Positions 45,514 through 55,187 of a stretch of 64,000 bases of DNA are shown here, one piece after another. Each line of letters starts with the position of its first letter. The stretch's first letter is position 1. A model generated the notes under the pieces. The model saw only the letters and a list, made by a program, of their open reading frames with translations. It searched no databases and was not told the origin of the DNA. The DNA lies in NCBI RefSeq assembly GCF_003201955.1, contig NZ_QJJM01000007.1, positions 67,891 through 131,890 on the forward strand, given 5' to 3'. Both the position numbers and the translations under genes were made by a program. This DNA comes from Blastomonas natatoria. Lineage in GTDB: Bacteria > Pseudomonadota > Alphaproteobacteria > Sphingomonadales > Sphingomonadaceae.

Positions 45514-46452
45514 GTGCCGGTGCTCATCGAAACCGCTTATGCCAAGATCAATCTCGCGCTCCACGTCCGCAGGCGGCGTGCAGACGGCTATCACGAGCTT
45601 GAAAGCCTGTTTGCCTTTGTCGATTCTGGCGATGTGCTTCGTGCAGAGCCGCGAAATGATGGTCTTCTGACGCTCTCTATCGAGGGGCCTTTCGCGCAAG
45701 GTCTAGATACCGGCCCAGAAAACCTGGTGTACCGTGCTGCCAGATCGCTAATTTCCGTTTGTCCCGAGCGAAGTCGAGGGACGTATCCGCGACCGATGCG
45801 AGCACGTCCCTCGACTGCGCTCGGGAACTCGGATGGGTTGCAGATCATGGATAGTGGACAGGCGGGCGCAAATCTCCATCTCACCAAGAACCTCCCTGTT
45901 GCATCCGGCATCGGCGGAGGCTCTGCCGATGCCGCCGCCGCCCTGCGCCTGCTCAACCGGTTCTGGAATTGCGGGCTGGACGACCGTGCGCTGTGCGCCA
46001 TTGCGGAAACGCTGGGCTCCGACATTCCAGCCTGTGTCATCAGCCAGAGCCTGCGCGTCGAGGGCAGGGGGGAGGCGTTGGAAGCGCTGGAACTGCCGGG
46101 CCTGTCCGGAACGCCGATCCTGCTCGCCAATCCCGGTATTCCGCTCGGCACGGCGCCGGTGTTCAAGGGCTGGGATCAGCAGGACCGAGGGCCGCTCGAT
46201 ACGTCCAGCCTGGAGGCGGTGATCGCGCTTGGCCGCAATGATCTCGAACCCCCGGCACGCGCCCTGGTGCCCGAGATCGGGCAGGTGCTCGAACGCCTGA
46301 GTGCCGCCCACGGTGTCCGGCTGGCGCGCATGTCTGGCAGCGGGGCGAGCTGCTTTGCACTTTTCGATTCGGTTTCAGCGTGCCAGTCGGCGCACCAGAT
46401 CATCGCTGCGGAACAGCCAGAATGGTGGCTTATGTCAGGATTGCTGCGATGA
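45514..46452 (+). CDS. ispE: 4-diphosphocytidyl-2-C-methyl-D-erythritol kinase with palindromic insertion
   Basis: 312-residue IspE of the MEP isoprenoid pathway. The N-terminal AYAKINLAL carries the lysine equivalent of E. coli K10. The ATP loop is PVASGIGGGSADAAA (128-142), with the catalytic aspartate in the SAD motif. GANLHL and RMSGSGASCFALF follow. Residues about 82-106 (reading CPERSRGTYPRP... PSTALGNS) are encoded by a palindromic repeat at 45761-45828 and have no counterpart in the family. The GTG start has AGGA upstream. It overlaps the next gene by ATGA. Confidence 0.92.
   Translation: MPVLIETAYAKINLALHVRRRRADGYHELESLFAFVDSGDVLRAEPRNDGLLTLSIEGPFAQGLDTGPENLVYRAARSLISVCPERSRGTYPRPMRARPSTALGNSDGLQIMDSGQAGANLHLTKNLPVASGIGGGSADAAAALRLLNRFWNCGLDDRALCAIAETLGSDIPACVISQSLRVEGRGEALEALELPGLSGTPILLANPGIPLGTAPVFKGWDQQDRGPLDTSSLEAVIALGRNDLEPPARALVPEIGQVLERLSAAHGVRLARMSGSGASCFALFDSVSACQSAHQIIAAEQPEWWLMSGLLR
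45761..45828. repeat. In-frame palindromic element inside ispE
   Basis: Left arm GTCCCGAGCGAAGTCGAGGG (from 45761) plus ACGT, and right arm starting ACGTCCCTCGACTGCGCTCG at 45804, are inverse complements with one mismatch and one extra base. The loop is about 19 bases. It resembles the widespread CPERSRR/PSTSLR-type protein-coding palindromes and keeps the reading frame. Confidence 0.88.
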
Positions 46453-47183
46453 ATGGATTTCAACCCTATGAAATCATTGCGCCAAAGCCGGGATCAGCAG
46501 GCGAAAAAATCGTCATCATTGCCGATCATGCCAGCAACCACGTGCCCGACGGCATCAATCTGGGCGTGCCACCGGAAGTGATGACGCAGCATGTCGCGAT
46601 CGATATTGGCGTCGCCGAAGTCACCCGGTTGCTGTGTGAAAAGATAGGGTGCGGCGCGGTACTGGCGCGGGTTTCGCGGCTGGTGATCGACTTCAATCGC
46701 GAGGAGGATGCCGCAGGTCTGATCCCGCTGACCAGCGACGGAATCGATATTCCGGGAAACCTGGGCGTCGATCCCGAAGTCAGGCTTGCGGCCTATTACC
46801 GCCCCTATCATGACGCCGTGGCGCGGACTCTGGCCGCCATGGCAGAGCCGTTCATTTTCTCGCTGCACAGCTTCACGCCCGAACTTGCGACCCGGCCTGA
46901 AGAGGCAAGGCCCTGGCATATCGGAATATTGTACAATCGCGATGACCGGGCGGCCCGGATCGCCATTCCGCTGCTTGCCGGGGCCGGGCTGAATGTTGGC
47001 GACCAGTTGCCCTATTCGGGCGCGCTGCTCAACGCGACGATGAACCGCCATGCCGAAGCCCCGGGCCGCGCCTATCTGGGGGTCGAAATGCGGCAGGACC
47101 AGGTTTCGGACGCCGCCGGGGCCGCCCGCATGGCGGAGATATTGGCACCCGTACTGCTGGGATGCCGCAATAGACTTGCGTAG
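46449..47183 (+). CDS. N-formylglutamate amidohydrolase family protein
   Basis: 244 residues. The segments [21 protein letters not shown] and SLHSFTPEL are metal-binding landmarks of the N-formylglutamate amidohydrolase family (histidine degradation, HutG type, or related zinc peptidase-like hydrolases). The ATG at 46449 overlaps the ispE stop. There is no other hut gene nearby, so the physiological substrate is uncertain. Confidence 0.85.
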   Translation: MNGFQPYEIIAPKPGSAGEKIVIIADHASNHVPDGINLGVPPEVMTQHVAIDIGVAEVTRLLCEKIGCGAVLARVSRLVIDFNREEDAAGLIPLTSDGIDIPGNLGVDPEVRLAAYYRPYHDAVARTLAAMAEPFIFSLHSFTPELATRPEEARPWHIGILYNRDDRAARIAIPLLAGAGLNVGDQLPYSGALLNATMNRHAEAPGRAYLGVEMRQDQVSDAAGAARMAEILAPVLLGCRNRLA

Positions 47184-47227
47184 CGCGCCCGATTTTGGAA
47201 AGAGCGCGGCCAGAGAAAGGCCCCATC

Positions 47228-48949
47228 ATGACACATTCGTTCGACAAGTCGAAACTGCCCAGCCGCCACGTTTCGGTGGGTCCCGAGCGCGCGCCGCACC
47301 GCAGCTATTATTATGCGATGGGGCTGACCGAAGAAGAGATTGCGCGGCCTTTCGTGGGGATTGCCAGCGCAGGCAATGACAGCGCCCCGTGCAACACGAC
47401 GCTCAACGCGCAGGCCGATGTCTGCCGCGATGGCGTCAACCGGGCGGGCGGCATGCCACGCCGATTCAACACCATCACCGTGACCGACGGCATCGCCATG
47501 GGCCATCAGGGTATGAAGAGCTCGCTTGTCAGCCGCGAAGTCATTGCCGATTCCATCGAACTTTCGATGCGCGGTCATTGCTATGATGCGCTTGTCGGCT
47601 TTGCCGGATGCGACAAGTCGCTGCCCGGGATGATGATGGCGATGCTGCGGCTCAACGTCCCATCGATCTTCGTCTATGGCGGTTCGATCCTGCCCGGCCA
47701 GTATGATGGCCGCGACGTCACGGTGAAGGATGTGTTCGAGGCAGTGGGCAAGCATGCTGCCGGCAATTGCCCGCTCAAGGATCTGATCGCGCTGGAAAAG
47801 GTCGCCTGCCCCGGCCATGGCGCATGCGGCGGGCAGTATACCGCCAACACCATGGCCTGCGTCGGAGAGGCGATCGGCCTGTCGTTGCCCAACAGCAACA
47901 TGATGCCCGCGCCCTATGAAAGCCGCGCCGATATTGCCATTGCCGCGGGCGAGCAGGTGATGGAACTGCTGGCACGCAACCTGAGGCCGCGTGACATCTG
48001 CACGCGCGAAGCCTTTGAAAATGCGGCCCGTGTCGTCGCGGCAACCGGTGGCTCGACCAATGCCGGTCTGCATCTGCCGGCGATGGCAAGCGAGGCGGGC
48101 ATCGATTTCGACCTGTTCGACGTGGCCGAAATTTTCAAGACGACGCCCTATATCGCCGACCTCCAGCCCGGTGGCCGCTATGTCGCGCGCGACATGTATG
48201 AGGCCGGCGGCGTCTACATGCTGATGAAGACGCTGCTCGAAAACGGATTGCTGCACGGCGACTGTATCACCGTGACGGGCAAGACGCTGGGCGAAAATAT
48301 CGACCAGGTTACCTGGAACCCCGACCAGAAGGTCATCTATGACGTGAAGACCCCCTTGAGCCCAACCGGCGGTGTGGTCGGCCTGAGGGGCTCGCTGGCG
48401 CCCGATGGTGCGATCGTCAAGGTGGCGGGCATGGACCGGCTGCAGTTCACAGGGCCGGCCCAGGTGTTCGATTGTGAGGAGGATTGCTTCGCAGCGGTCG
48501 AGGCGCGGCAGATCAAGGAGGGCTCGGTCATCGTGATCCGCTACGAAGGACCCAAGGGCGGCCCCGGCATGCGCGAGATGCTGTCGACGACCGCCGCGCT
48601 CTACGGTCAGGGCATGGGCGAAAGCGTGGCGCTGATCACCGATGGACGGTTTTCCGGCGCGACGCGCGGTTTCTGCATTGGCCATGTCGGTCCCGAAGCG
48701 GCGGAATGCGGCCCGATCGCGCTGGTCGAGGATGGCGACCTGATCTCGATCGACGCCGAGGCTGGTACGATCGACCTGCATGTCGAGGAGACCGTGCTGG
48801 CCGAGCGCCGCAAGGCCTGGCAACCGCGCACCAACGACTATCAGGCAGGTGCCTTGTGGCGCTATGCCCAGAATGTCGGTCCGGCGAGCAAGGGCGCGGT
48901 TACGCACCCGGGTGCAAAGGCGGAAACGCATGTCTTTGCGGATATCTGA
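47228..48949 (+). CDS. ilvD: Dihydroxy-acid dehydratase
   Basis: 573-residue IlvD/Edd enzyme, an Fe-S dehydratase of branched-chain amino acid synthesis. The cluster ligands are in [22 protein letters not shown] and [17 protein letters not shown]. The IlvD assignment rests on this last motif and overall length; the alternative Edd differs in sequence here. The ATG at 47228 ([15 protein letters not shown]) follows AGAAAGG. It overlaps the start of the small lipoprotein gene. Confidence 0.93.
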   Translation: MTHSFDKSKLPSRHVSVGPERAPHRSYYYAMGLTEEEIARPFVGIASAGNDSAPCNTTLNAQADVCRDGVNRAGGMPRRFNTITVTDGIAMGHQGMKSSLVSREVIADSIELSMRGHCYDALVGFAGCDKSLPGMMMAMLRLNVPSIFVYGGSILPGQYDGRDVTVKDVFEAVGKHAAGNCPLKDLIALEKVACPGHGACGGQYTANTMACVGEAIGLSLPNSNMMPAPYESRADIAIAAGEQVMELLARNLRPRDICTREAFENAARVVAATGGSTNAGLHLPAMASEAGIDFDLFDVAEIFKTTPYIADLQPGGRYVARDMYEAGGVYMLMKTLLENGLLHGDCITVTGKTLGENIDQVTWNPDQKVIYDVKTPLSPTGGVVGLRGSLAPDGAIVKVAGMDRLQFTGPAQVFDCEEDCFAAVEARQIKEGSVIVIRYEGPKGGPGMREMLSTTAALYGQGMGESVALITDGRFSGATRGFCIGHVGPEAAECGPIALVEDGDLISIDAEAGTIDLHVEETVLAERRKAWQPRTNDYQAGALWRYAQNVGPASKGAVTHPGAKAETHVFADI

Positions 48950-49322
48950 CGCGCTGCCTATGGTGGCAGGGTTCGCCCTGCTGGCGGCTTGTTCGACCGA
49001 CACTGCCCCCCCCGATCCGGCGGATGTCGCCGGCGGCGATGATAGCCGCATCGCCTGCGCGCTGGCGGGCGAGGCCGAATTTGCCGAGAAATGCGATGTC
49101 GAGCGTGTGCAGGGCGGCGATCGGCGCGAACTGGTGCTGCGCCACCCCGATGGCGGCTTTCGCCGTTTCGAGATTGTCACCGATGGTCGTGGTCTCGTGT
49201 CTGCAGATGGCGCGGAAGAGGCGGTGGTAACCCCTCTGTCCGATGGCCGGATCCAGCTTTCGGTCGGCGATGATCGGTATCGTATCCCCGCCACGATCAA
49301 GCCTGGCGCAGGCGGTGGCTGA
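48930..49322 (+). CDS. Small putative lipoprotein
   Basis: 130 residues. Signal-like start [20 protein letters not shown] followed by a lipobox cysteine (C21). The rest is a small acidic domain without recognised motifs. It begins inside the end of ilvD in another frame (20 bases of overlap) and ends just inside the NAD(P)HX repair gene. Only moderate support. Confidence 0.6.
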   Translation: MSLRISDALPMVAGFALLAACSTDTAPPDPADVAGGDDSRIACALAGEAEFAEKCDVERVQGGDRRELVLRHPDGGFRRFEIVTDGRGLVSADGAEEAVVTPLSDGRIQLSVGDDRYRIPATIKPGAGGG

Positions 49323-50739
49323 TCGCGGAGCCGCCCTGCTGACGGTCGCGGAGATGGTGGCGGCCGAACAGGCGATGTTTGAATCGGGCGTGTCGGTCGA
49401 TGCGCTGATGCAGCGCGCGGGCGAGGGGGCGGGCCAGATGATCTGGCGCATTGGCGGCACGACGCCCACCCTGGTGCTCTGTGGTCCCGGCAATAACGGC
49501 GGCGATGGCTATGTTATCGCTGAGTTTTTACGTGCAAGGGGTGTCCAGGTTACCGTCGCCGCCCTGAGTGATCCGCGCACCGACGCGGCGCGGAATGCGC
49601 GGGCGCGCTATCATGGCGAGGTCATGGCATTCGAGGATGCAAGGCCGGCGACGCAGGTGGTCGATTGCCTGTTCGGCAGCGGGCTGACGCGTCCGCTCGA
49701 ATCGGCGCTGTGGGAGAAGTTTGCAGCCCTGGTGCACCAGGCCCAGCGCAGCTTCGCTGTCGATCTGCCCAGCGGTGCCGATGCCGACCGTGCGGTCTGG
49801 CTCAACGAACCGCTGCATTTCGACCATGTGCTGGCGCTCGGCGCCTGGAAACATGCGCATCTGCTGGAGCCGGTGGCCAGCGATTGCGGCGCACTCAGCC
49901 TGGTCGAAATCGGAGTCGGTACTAAGGCGGCCAAGGTCCGCCGGATCGAGCGCCCTGGGATCGCGCCGCCCGATGCCCGTTCGCACAAGTATCGGCGCGG
50001 TCTGGTCGCTGTACTGGTCGGCGAGATGAGCGGTGCGGCGCTGCTCTCAGCCCATGGAGCGCAAGGGGCAGCTGCCGGCTATGTGAAGCTGATCGGGCCT
50101 GGCGATGCGCCACCGCAACTGCCTGCAGACATCGTCTGGCAGCGTGCAGATGGATCGGGCGCGGTTGCCGAAGCGTTGCAGGATCCGAGAATTGGGTCGG
50201 TCGTTGTGGGCCCTGGCCTGGGGCGCGGTGACACGGCAAGCAACCTTCTGATGCTGGCGCTGGCATGCCCGCACCCGTTGATCATCGATGCCGACGCCCT
50301 GCATCTGCTTCCCGAAAAGTTCGGGAGCCTGAAGGGGCGCGGCGCGCCTGTGCTGCTGACACCACATCAGGGCGAGTTCGAGGCGCTGGGAGGTGAGACG
50401 GGCAGCGATGCGATGAACAAGCTCGCGCGAACAGCGGCGCTCGCGGAAAAGCTGGATGTCTTCGTTCTCTACAAGGGCTCAGACACCGTGATCGCTGCAC
50501 CCGATGGCCGCGCGGTGATTGCCGATCGGCGCTGTTCGTGGTTGTCGGTTGCGGGCACCGGCGATGTGCTCGCCGGCTGCATGGCGGCACGGTTAGCAGG
50601 TCATGCCCAGCCGTTCGACGCCATGGCCGAGGCTGTGTGGCTGCACGATCGTGCCGCCAAAATCGCAGGACCGGCGTTCAGCGCGCTGCAGCTTGCCACG
50701 GCCCTGCGCCAAGCCCTGGAGGCCTGTCTTGAGCGATGA
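49315..50739 (+). CDS. nnr: Bifunctional NAD(P)HX epimerase/dehydratase
   Basis: 474-residue fusion. The N-terminal YjeF epimerase domain has VLCGPGNNGGDGYVIAEFL. The C-terminal ATP/ADP-dependent NAD(P)HX dehydratase (ribokinase-like) has VGPGLGRGD and VAGTGDVLAG. It repairs hydrated NAD(P)H. The GTG at 49315 is used as start; ATG at 49354 is an alternative. It is followed by the methyltransferase gene in an 11-base overlap. Confidence 0.93.
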   Translation: MADRGAALLTVAEMVAAEQAMFESGVSVDALMQRAGEGAGQMIWRIGGTTPTLVLCGPGNNGGDGYVIAEFLRARGVQVTVAALSDPRTDAARNARARYHGEVMAFEDARPATQVVDCLFGSGLTRPLESALWEKFAALVHQAQRSFAVDLPSGADADRAVWLNEPLHFDHVLALGAWKHAHLLEPVASDCGALSLVEIGVGTKAAKVRRIERPGIAPPDARSHKYRRGLVAVLVGEMSGAALLSAHGAQGAAAGYVKLIGPGDAPPQLPADIVWQRADGSGAVAEALQDPRIGSVVVGPGLGRGDTASNLLMLALACPHPLIIDADALHLLPEKFGSLKGRGAPVLLTPHQGEFEALGGETGSDAMNKLARTAALAEKLDVFVLYKGSDTVIAAPDGRAVIADRRCSWLSVAGTGDVLAGCMAARLAGHAQPFDAMAEAVWLHDRAAKIAGPAFSALQLATALRQALEACLER

Positions 50740-51934
50740 CCTGATTGTCCGCATTGCGGCGCGCGGCGATGGCGTCACCGCTTCGGGCCGGCATGTCGCC
50801 GGAGCAGCCCCGGGGGATGCCATCTGCTCCGATGGGAGCATCTTGCCCGGTCCGCATCGTGCCGTGCCGCCATGCCCGCATTTCGGCTTGTGCGGCGGCT
50901 GCCAGTTGCAGCATGTCGACGATGCCGCTCTAGCCGATTTCGTGGGTGACCGTGTCACGGGGCCGCTCGCTGCCAAGGATATCGTCGCGCGCGATGTCCG
51001 CCCGGTACATCTCTCGCCACCGCGCAGCCGCAGGCGTGCGTCGCTGCGTTATGTCCGCAAGGGCGGGCAGGTTACCCTGGGCTTTGCAGGCCAAGGCAGC
51101 CACGATCTGGTCGATATCCGCACATGCGAGATCGTGACCCCGCGACTGCATGACGTCATGATGGCCGTCCGCACTCTCGTGTCGAATTGGCCGGAAGTGC
51201 GGATTTCCGGCAGTGTCGACTTGACGGAAATCGATCAGGGGGTCGATGTGCTGATCACCGGGATCGCACCCAAGACGCTGGCACAGCACGAAATGCTCTC
51301 CGGTTTCGCCGAGGCGCAGAAACTGGCGCGGCTCTCGATCGATCAGGGCTTCGGCCCCGAGACCCAGTACGAGCCGGTGCCCGCCACGATCACCTTTGGG
51401 GATATCGCGGTGCGCTTTCCGCAAGCAAGCTTTCTCCAGGCGACGCGAGATGGTGAGGAGGTGCTGGCAACGGCTGCGCGCGAGGCGCTGGATGGCTGCC
51501 GCATGGTCGCCGATCTGTTCGCGGGGCTCGGAAGTTTTGCCTTCCACTTGATCGCACCGGGTCGCCGAATCTATGCGGCCGAAGCAGCGCGCGATCCGAT
51601 CCTTGCGTTGAAGGCTGCCGCCGACGCGCGCCAGTTGCCGGTCTTTACCGAGCACCGCGACCTGTTTCGCAATCCGGTGCAGCGCGACATGCTGAACCGG
51701 CTCGACGGGCTGGTGCTCGATCCGCCACGTGCGGGAGCGGAGGAACAGGTGCGTGCCATTGCCGGCTCGTCGATCAGCCGCGTCTGCTATGTGAGCTGCA
51801 ACCCCGCGACATTCGCGCGCGACGCGCGCATCCTGTGCGACGCAGGCTTCGTGCTCGACACGCTATGGCCGGTCGGGCAATTCCGCTGGTCGACGCATGT
51901 CGAACTGGCGAGCCTGTTCGTCCGTCAGTCCTGA
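50729..51934 (+). CDS. RlmD/TrmA-type m5U RNA methyltransferase
   Basis: 401-residue SAM-dependent uridine-C5 methyltransferase of the RumA (RlmD, 23S U1939) type. The N-terminal [4Fe-4S] ligands C49, C55, C58 (PCPHFGLCGGCQ) and C133 fit the family. The SAM motif is VADLFAGLGSFAF and the catalytic cysteine lies in YVSCNPATFARD. It starts at TTG with a GGAGG ribosome site at 50718-50722, and overlaps the nnr gene. The rRNA position is inferred. Confidence 0.88.
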   Translation: MSDDLIVRIAARGDGVTASGRHVAGAAPGDAICSDGSILPGPHRAVPPCPHFGLCGGCQLQHVDDAALADFVGDRVTGPLAAKDIVARDVRPVHLSPPRSRRRASLRYVRKGGQVTLGFAGQGSHDLVDIRTCEIVTPRLHDVMMAVRTLVSNWPEVRISGSVDLTEIDQGVDVLITGIAPKTLAQHEMLSGFAEAQKLARLSIDQGFGPETQYEPVPATITFGDIAVRFPQASFLQATRDGEEVLATAAREALDGCRMVADLFAGLGSFAFHLIAPGRRIYAAEAARDPILALKAAADARQLPVFTEHRDLFRNPVQRDMLNRLDGLVLDPPRAGAEEQVRAIAGSSISRVCYVSCNPATFARDARILCDAGFVLDTLWPVGQFRWSTHVELASLFVRQS

Positions 51935-52890
51935 TCGTTCCACACCACGCCATCGCGCGCGCGCGTATTGACGCGAAGCTCGAACACGTCCGGGCGCGCA
52001 TAATGACCATCGGTATCAAGCGCGGCGAGCCCTTGGCCTATGTCATGCAGATCGAGATCGGCGACCAGGGTCTCGTGGCCTGTCCCGGCTTGAGCGAGAA
52101 TGGTCGCATCCGGGCCGACGATCATGCTGCCGCCGAACTGGAGTTGTCCTTCGGGCATGGTTTCGATCAGGGCGCGCGCGGCCTTGCGAGCCTCGGCGTC
52201 GAGGTGGCAAAGATCGAGGCCTTCCAGCACGTCTTCTCGGTTCTGCACGGTCCCGGCGGCGAGAACGAAGCAGCGGCCTTCGAAAGCATAATGGCGCGAA
52301 GCGATGGCATAGGTCTCGCGCACCGTCGGCCAGGCGGCGATGTGCACCGCCTCGCGCTGGTTGTGCATGGCAGCGCGAGCGAGCGGCATCCAGTGCTCCC
52401 AGCAGATCAGGCTGCCGACCGGGCCGAAGGGGGCGGTATGCGTGCCGAGCGTCGATCCGTCGCCGCGCGCCCAGATCAGCCGCTCGCCATGCGTCGGTAC
52501 CAGCTTGCGATGGATAAGCGGCGATTGGCCGGGGCGAAGCAGCAACTGGCAGTTGTAGAGACTTGATCGTATCCGCTCATGCGCACCAATGCTGACCAGC
52601 GCGCCGCTCCGATCGACCAGATCCTGGATCGGGCTCAGGCGTGGATCGCCGATCCGGATCGCCTCTTCGAGCAGCAGCGCATGCAGCGCGCGCGTTCCCG
52701 GATGATCCCACAAAGCCGCGCCGGGTGCCTCGTCGAGCCAGAGCGGATAACCGCCGAGAAACGTCTCGCCAAAGGCGATGATCGTCGCGCCCTGATCGAG
52801 CGCCGGTTCGATGAGGGCGGGCAGGGCAGAAATGCCCTGGGTGACGGAAAGGGGGATCGGCGCTGCCTGTATGATCGCAGCGCGAACCAT
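51925..52890 (-). CDS. Carbon-nitrogen hydrolase (nitrilase superfamily)
   Basis: 321 residues with the Glu-Lys-Cys triad E42 (FGETFLGGYP), K129 (HRKLVPT) and C163 (LICWEHWMP). This set, including the GGYP and CWEHWMP context, fits true nitrilases (aliphatic/aromatic nitrile to carboxylic acid) better than amidases. The start at 52890 lies 8 bases after the MAPEG stop; an upstream ATG at 52905 overlaps it. It converges on the methyltransferase gene (10-base overlap). Confidence 0.87.
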   Translation of the reverse strand: MVRAAIIQAAPIPLSVTQGISALPALIEPALDQGATIIAFGETFLGGYPLWLDEAPGAALWDHPGTRALHALLLEEAIRIGDPRLSPIQDLVDRSGALVSIGAHERIRSSLYNCQLLLRPGQSPLIHRKLVPTHGERLIWARGDGSTLGTHTAPFGPVGSLICWEHWMPLARAAMHNQREAVHIAAWPTVRETYAIASRHYAFEGRCFVLAAGTVQNREDVLEGLDLCHLDAEARKAARALIETMPEGQLQFGGSMIVGPDATILAQAGTGHETLVADLDLHDIGQGLAALDTDGHYARPDVFELRVNTRARDGVVWNDQD

Positions 52891-52897
52891 CGCGTGG

Positions 52898-53341
52898 TTA
52901 CCCATGCAGGTGCAGGTCGAAGATCGGGATCGCCGCATGGAAGATCAGCACGATCAGGCACATGCTCGACGAGGCGAACAGCAGGAAGCGGACGGCAACC
53001 CGGTTGACCGTCGCCTGCACCAGGCTGTGCGCGATGCGCAGCGCTACATACAGCCAGGCCACCGCGACGTTGATCCCCTCGCCGTGACCGATGATCGCGA
53101 GCACGATACATACTGCATAGAAGATCGTCGGTTCGTCGAGCAGATGATTGTAATTGTGCGCTTTCCACTGAACCGACTGTGGCAGAACAGCGTCGAGGTC
53201 CTTGCCGGTGCCGCCCTTCAGATTGGCGACATCGATCTTCGCCTGCTGCATCGCCGGTATCCGGGTAACGTACATCCACGCCCACATGAACATGGTCCAG
53301 GCAAGCAGGACGACGACCGGTTGCAAGATGGCCTGAGTCAT
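52898..53341 (-). CDS. MAPEG-family membrane protein (copy 1)
   Basis: 147-residue four-helix membrane protein of the MAPEG type (membrane-associated eicosanoid/glutathione metabolism). It contains AHNYNHLLDEPTIFYAVC, the diagnostic segment. Sequence and layout closely match the copy immediately upstream (53355-53783), so the pair arose by tandem duplication. It is followed by the nitrilase. Confidence 0.85.
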   Translation of the reverse strand: MTQAILQPVVVLLAWTMFMWAWMYVTRIPAMQQAKIDVANLKGGTGKDLDAVLPQSVQWKAHNYNHLLDEPTIFYAVCIVLAIIGHGEGINVAVAWLYVALRIAHSLVQATVNRVAVRFLLFASSSMCLIVLIFHAAIPIFDLHLHG

Positions 53342-53354
53342 TTTCGGAGCCCTT

Positions 53355-53783
53355 TCAAAGCGTGGCGAGCAATGCGCGGATCGCGAGCACGATCAGGCAG
53401 AAGGTCGAGGCGAGAAAGAGCAGGAAGCGCGTCTGGACCTTGTTGACGGTGGCCTGCCAGATGCTGTGCACGATGCGGATCAGCACATAGCCCCAGGCGA
53501 GTGCGACATTGACACCGTCAGTCCCGGCTCCGGCAATCGCGACGATCGCAATAGTCGCGTAGAAGATGGTCGGCTGTTCCATCAGATGCGCGTAATTGTG
53601 CGATTTCCAGGCGGCCTGCGGTGGCAGCATCGGATCGAGATCGCTGCCGCGCCCTCCCACGGCCTTGGAAATATCGACGCCCAGCTTCTTGGCGTTGGGC
53701 AGGCGCGTGCCCGCCATCCAGAACAGCATGACGAGCGACCAGAGCACCAGCACTGCGGCTGGCGTCAGAACATTGGCAGACAT
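53355..53783 (-). CDS. MAPEG-family membrane protein (copy 2)
   Basis: 142 residues with four membrane helices and SHNYAHLMEQPTIFYATI, the counterpart of AHNYNHLLDEPTIFYAVC in copy 1. Its start codon directly abuts a 39-base hairpin that includes its GGGGAGGA ribosome site. It lies downstream of the ornithine decarboxylase gene and may be read from the same transcript. Confidence 0.85.
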   Translation of the reverse strand: MSANVLTPAAVLVLWSLVMLFWMAGTRLPNAKKLGVDISKAVGGRGSDLDPMLPPQAAWKSHNYAHLMEQPTIFYATIAIVAIAGAGTDGVNVALAWGYVLIRIVHSIWQATVNKVQTRFLLFLASTFCLIVLAIRALLATL

Positions 53784-53822
53784 ACGCAGTTTCCTCCCCG
53801 CTTATGGGGAAGGAAACTGCGT
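53784..53822 (-). promoter_or_regulatory. Hairpin that pairs the MAPEG-2 ribosome binding site
   Basis: Minus-strand arms ACGCAGTTTCCTTCCCC and GGGGAGGAAACTGCGT are complementary except for one bulged T, with an ATAAGC loop. The right arm contains the SD GGGGAGGA and ends one base before the ATG at 53783. Translation would need the stem to open. A TTGACA motif lies about 20 bases upstream. Confidence 0.65.
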
Positions 53823-53861
53823 CAGCTCAGATAGATTGTCAATTGCAACGCGTTTGCTGGA

Positions 53862-55055
53862 TCAGCGATTGATGCTGACCACATTGTCGGCGCGCCAATG
53901 CGGACGGGCCTCGCCCGTGTACATCGACTGCATCGGCTCGTCGGCGACCGTGTAATGCTCGCTCGTGCCGAACCCGTTGAAGCCGGTGCGCATCGCTGCG
54001 CCATAAGCGCCAATCATGCCGATCTCGATATAATCGCCGGCCTTGATGTCCGCGGGCAGCGGGAAGGGACCGGCCATATAATCGATATCGTCGCAGGTCG
54101 GACCGAAAAAGCTGAAATCCTCGGTCGTGCTGCTGCGCTGGTTGCCCAGATAGCGGACCGGGAAACGCCATCCGATATGCGCGGCATCGAACAGCGCGCC
54201 ATAGGCACCGTCGTTGATGTACAGTTCCTCGCCACGGCGACGATCGACCCGAACGATGATCGAGTTGTACTCGGCGCACAGCGCGCGGCCCGGCTCGCAC
54301 CACAGTTCCGCCGAATAGCTGATCGGCAGGCTTTCGAAGGTGCGTTCGATGATCGCGAAATAGTCTTCGAGCGGCGGGGGCTGCATGCCCGGATAGGCCG
54401 AAGGGAAGCCACCGCCGACATCGATGACGTCCACGGTGACCGATGCGTCGACGATCGCCGCGCGGACGCGGTCGAGCGCCTGCACATAGGCATGCGGGCT
54501 CATCGCCTGGCTGCCGACATGGAAGCAGATGCCCAGGCTGTCTGCCGCCTGGCGGGCTGCCATCAGCAGTTCGCGCGCGTCGATCAGTTCGGTACCGAAC
54601 TTGGATGCGAGGCTGAGCTCCGAATGTTCGGACGAGACGCGCAGGCGCACGCACAGCGTCAGATCGTCGGGCGCACCGGTGGCGGCCACGATCTTGTCGA
54701 GCTCCTCGCGGCTGTCGAGCGAGAACACGCGCACACCATGAATATGATAGGCTTCGGCAATCGCTTCGGGGGTCTTGACCGGGTGCATGAAACACAGGGT
54801 CGCTTGCGGAAGCGTTTCCGCCACCAGCCGCACCTCGGCGATCGAGGCGACGTCATAATGCGTGATCCCCGCGTTCCACAGCACGCGCAGCAGGTCGGGC
54901 GACGGATTCGCCTTGACCGCGTAGAGCGACTTGCCAGGAAAGCGATCAACGAAGAAACGCGCCGCGCGGGTGGCCGCTTGCGGACGGTTCAGCGTAACCG
55001 GCTGTGCCGGGTTCAGAGCCTGAATCAGCTCCAGCGCATCAAGATATTCGTGCAA
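53862..55055 (-). CDS. speC: Ornithine (or lysine/ornithine) decarboxylase, PLP fold III
   Basis: 397-residue group IV decarboxylase, making putrescine from ornithine. The PLP lysine is K48 (LYAVKANPSPD). The glycine loop is GGGFPSAYPG and the active-site cysteine is in GPTCDDIDYM. TTG is the start. It is the third gene of the polyamine run (dehydrogenase, decarboxylase, this). Substrate preference for lysine cannot be excluded. Confidence 0.9.
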   Translation of the reverse strand: MHEYLDALELIQALNPAQPVTLNRPQAATRAARFFVDRFPGKSLYAVKANPSPDLLRVLWNAGITHYDVASIAEVRLVAETLPQATLCFMHPVKTPEAIAEAYHIHGVRVFSLDSREELDKIVAATGAPDDLTLCVRLRVSSEHSELSLASKFGTELIDARELLMAARQAADSLGICFHVGSQAMSPHAYVQALDRVRAAIVDASVTVDVIDVGGGFPSAYPGMQPPPLEDYFAIIERTFESLPISYSAELWCEPGRALCAEYNSIIVRVDRRRGEELYINDGAYGALFDAAHIGWRFPVRYLGNQRSSTTEDFSFFGPTCDDIDYMAGPFPLPADIKAGDYIEIGMIGAYGAAMRTGFNGFGTSEHYTVADEPMQSMYTGEARPHWRADNVVSINR

Positions 55056-55187
55056 CTCAAGGGACCCCCAAAAAATCAGTCAAACAACAAGGCTGCCTTG
55101 CGGTTATTGGAAGTCCCCCTGGGGCAGCGGACCGCCGAAATAGGGTTCGCAGCCCCGCGTGTAAAGAAAAAAATTGCTACCGAATTG
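55056..55187 (-). ncRNA. Candidate speF-type leader upstream of the decarboxylase
   Basis: The 132-base gap before the decarboxylase on the minus strand has a GGGGC-t-GCG ... CGC-t-GCCCC stem, a small AAGGC/GCCTT hairpin and a run of T residues before the gene. Leaders of alphaproteobacterial speF-type decarboxylases carry a structured RNA motif, and the location is right. I cannot compare it with the covariance model, so this is only a candidate. Confidence 0.3.

Noticed and set aside
47072-49300. Minus-strand open frame of 742 codons opposite ilvD
   Set aside because: Shadow of ilvD and flanking genes; no coherent domain and no start signal.
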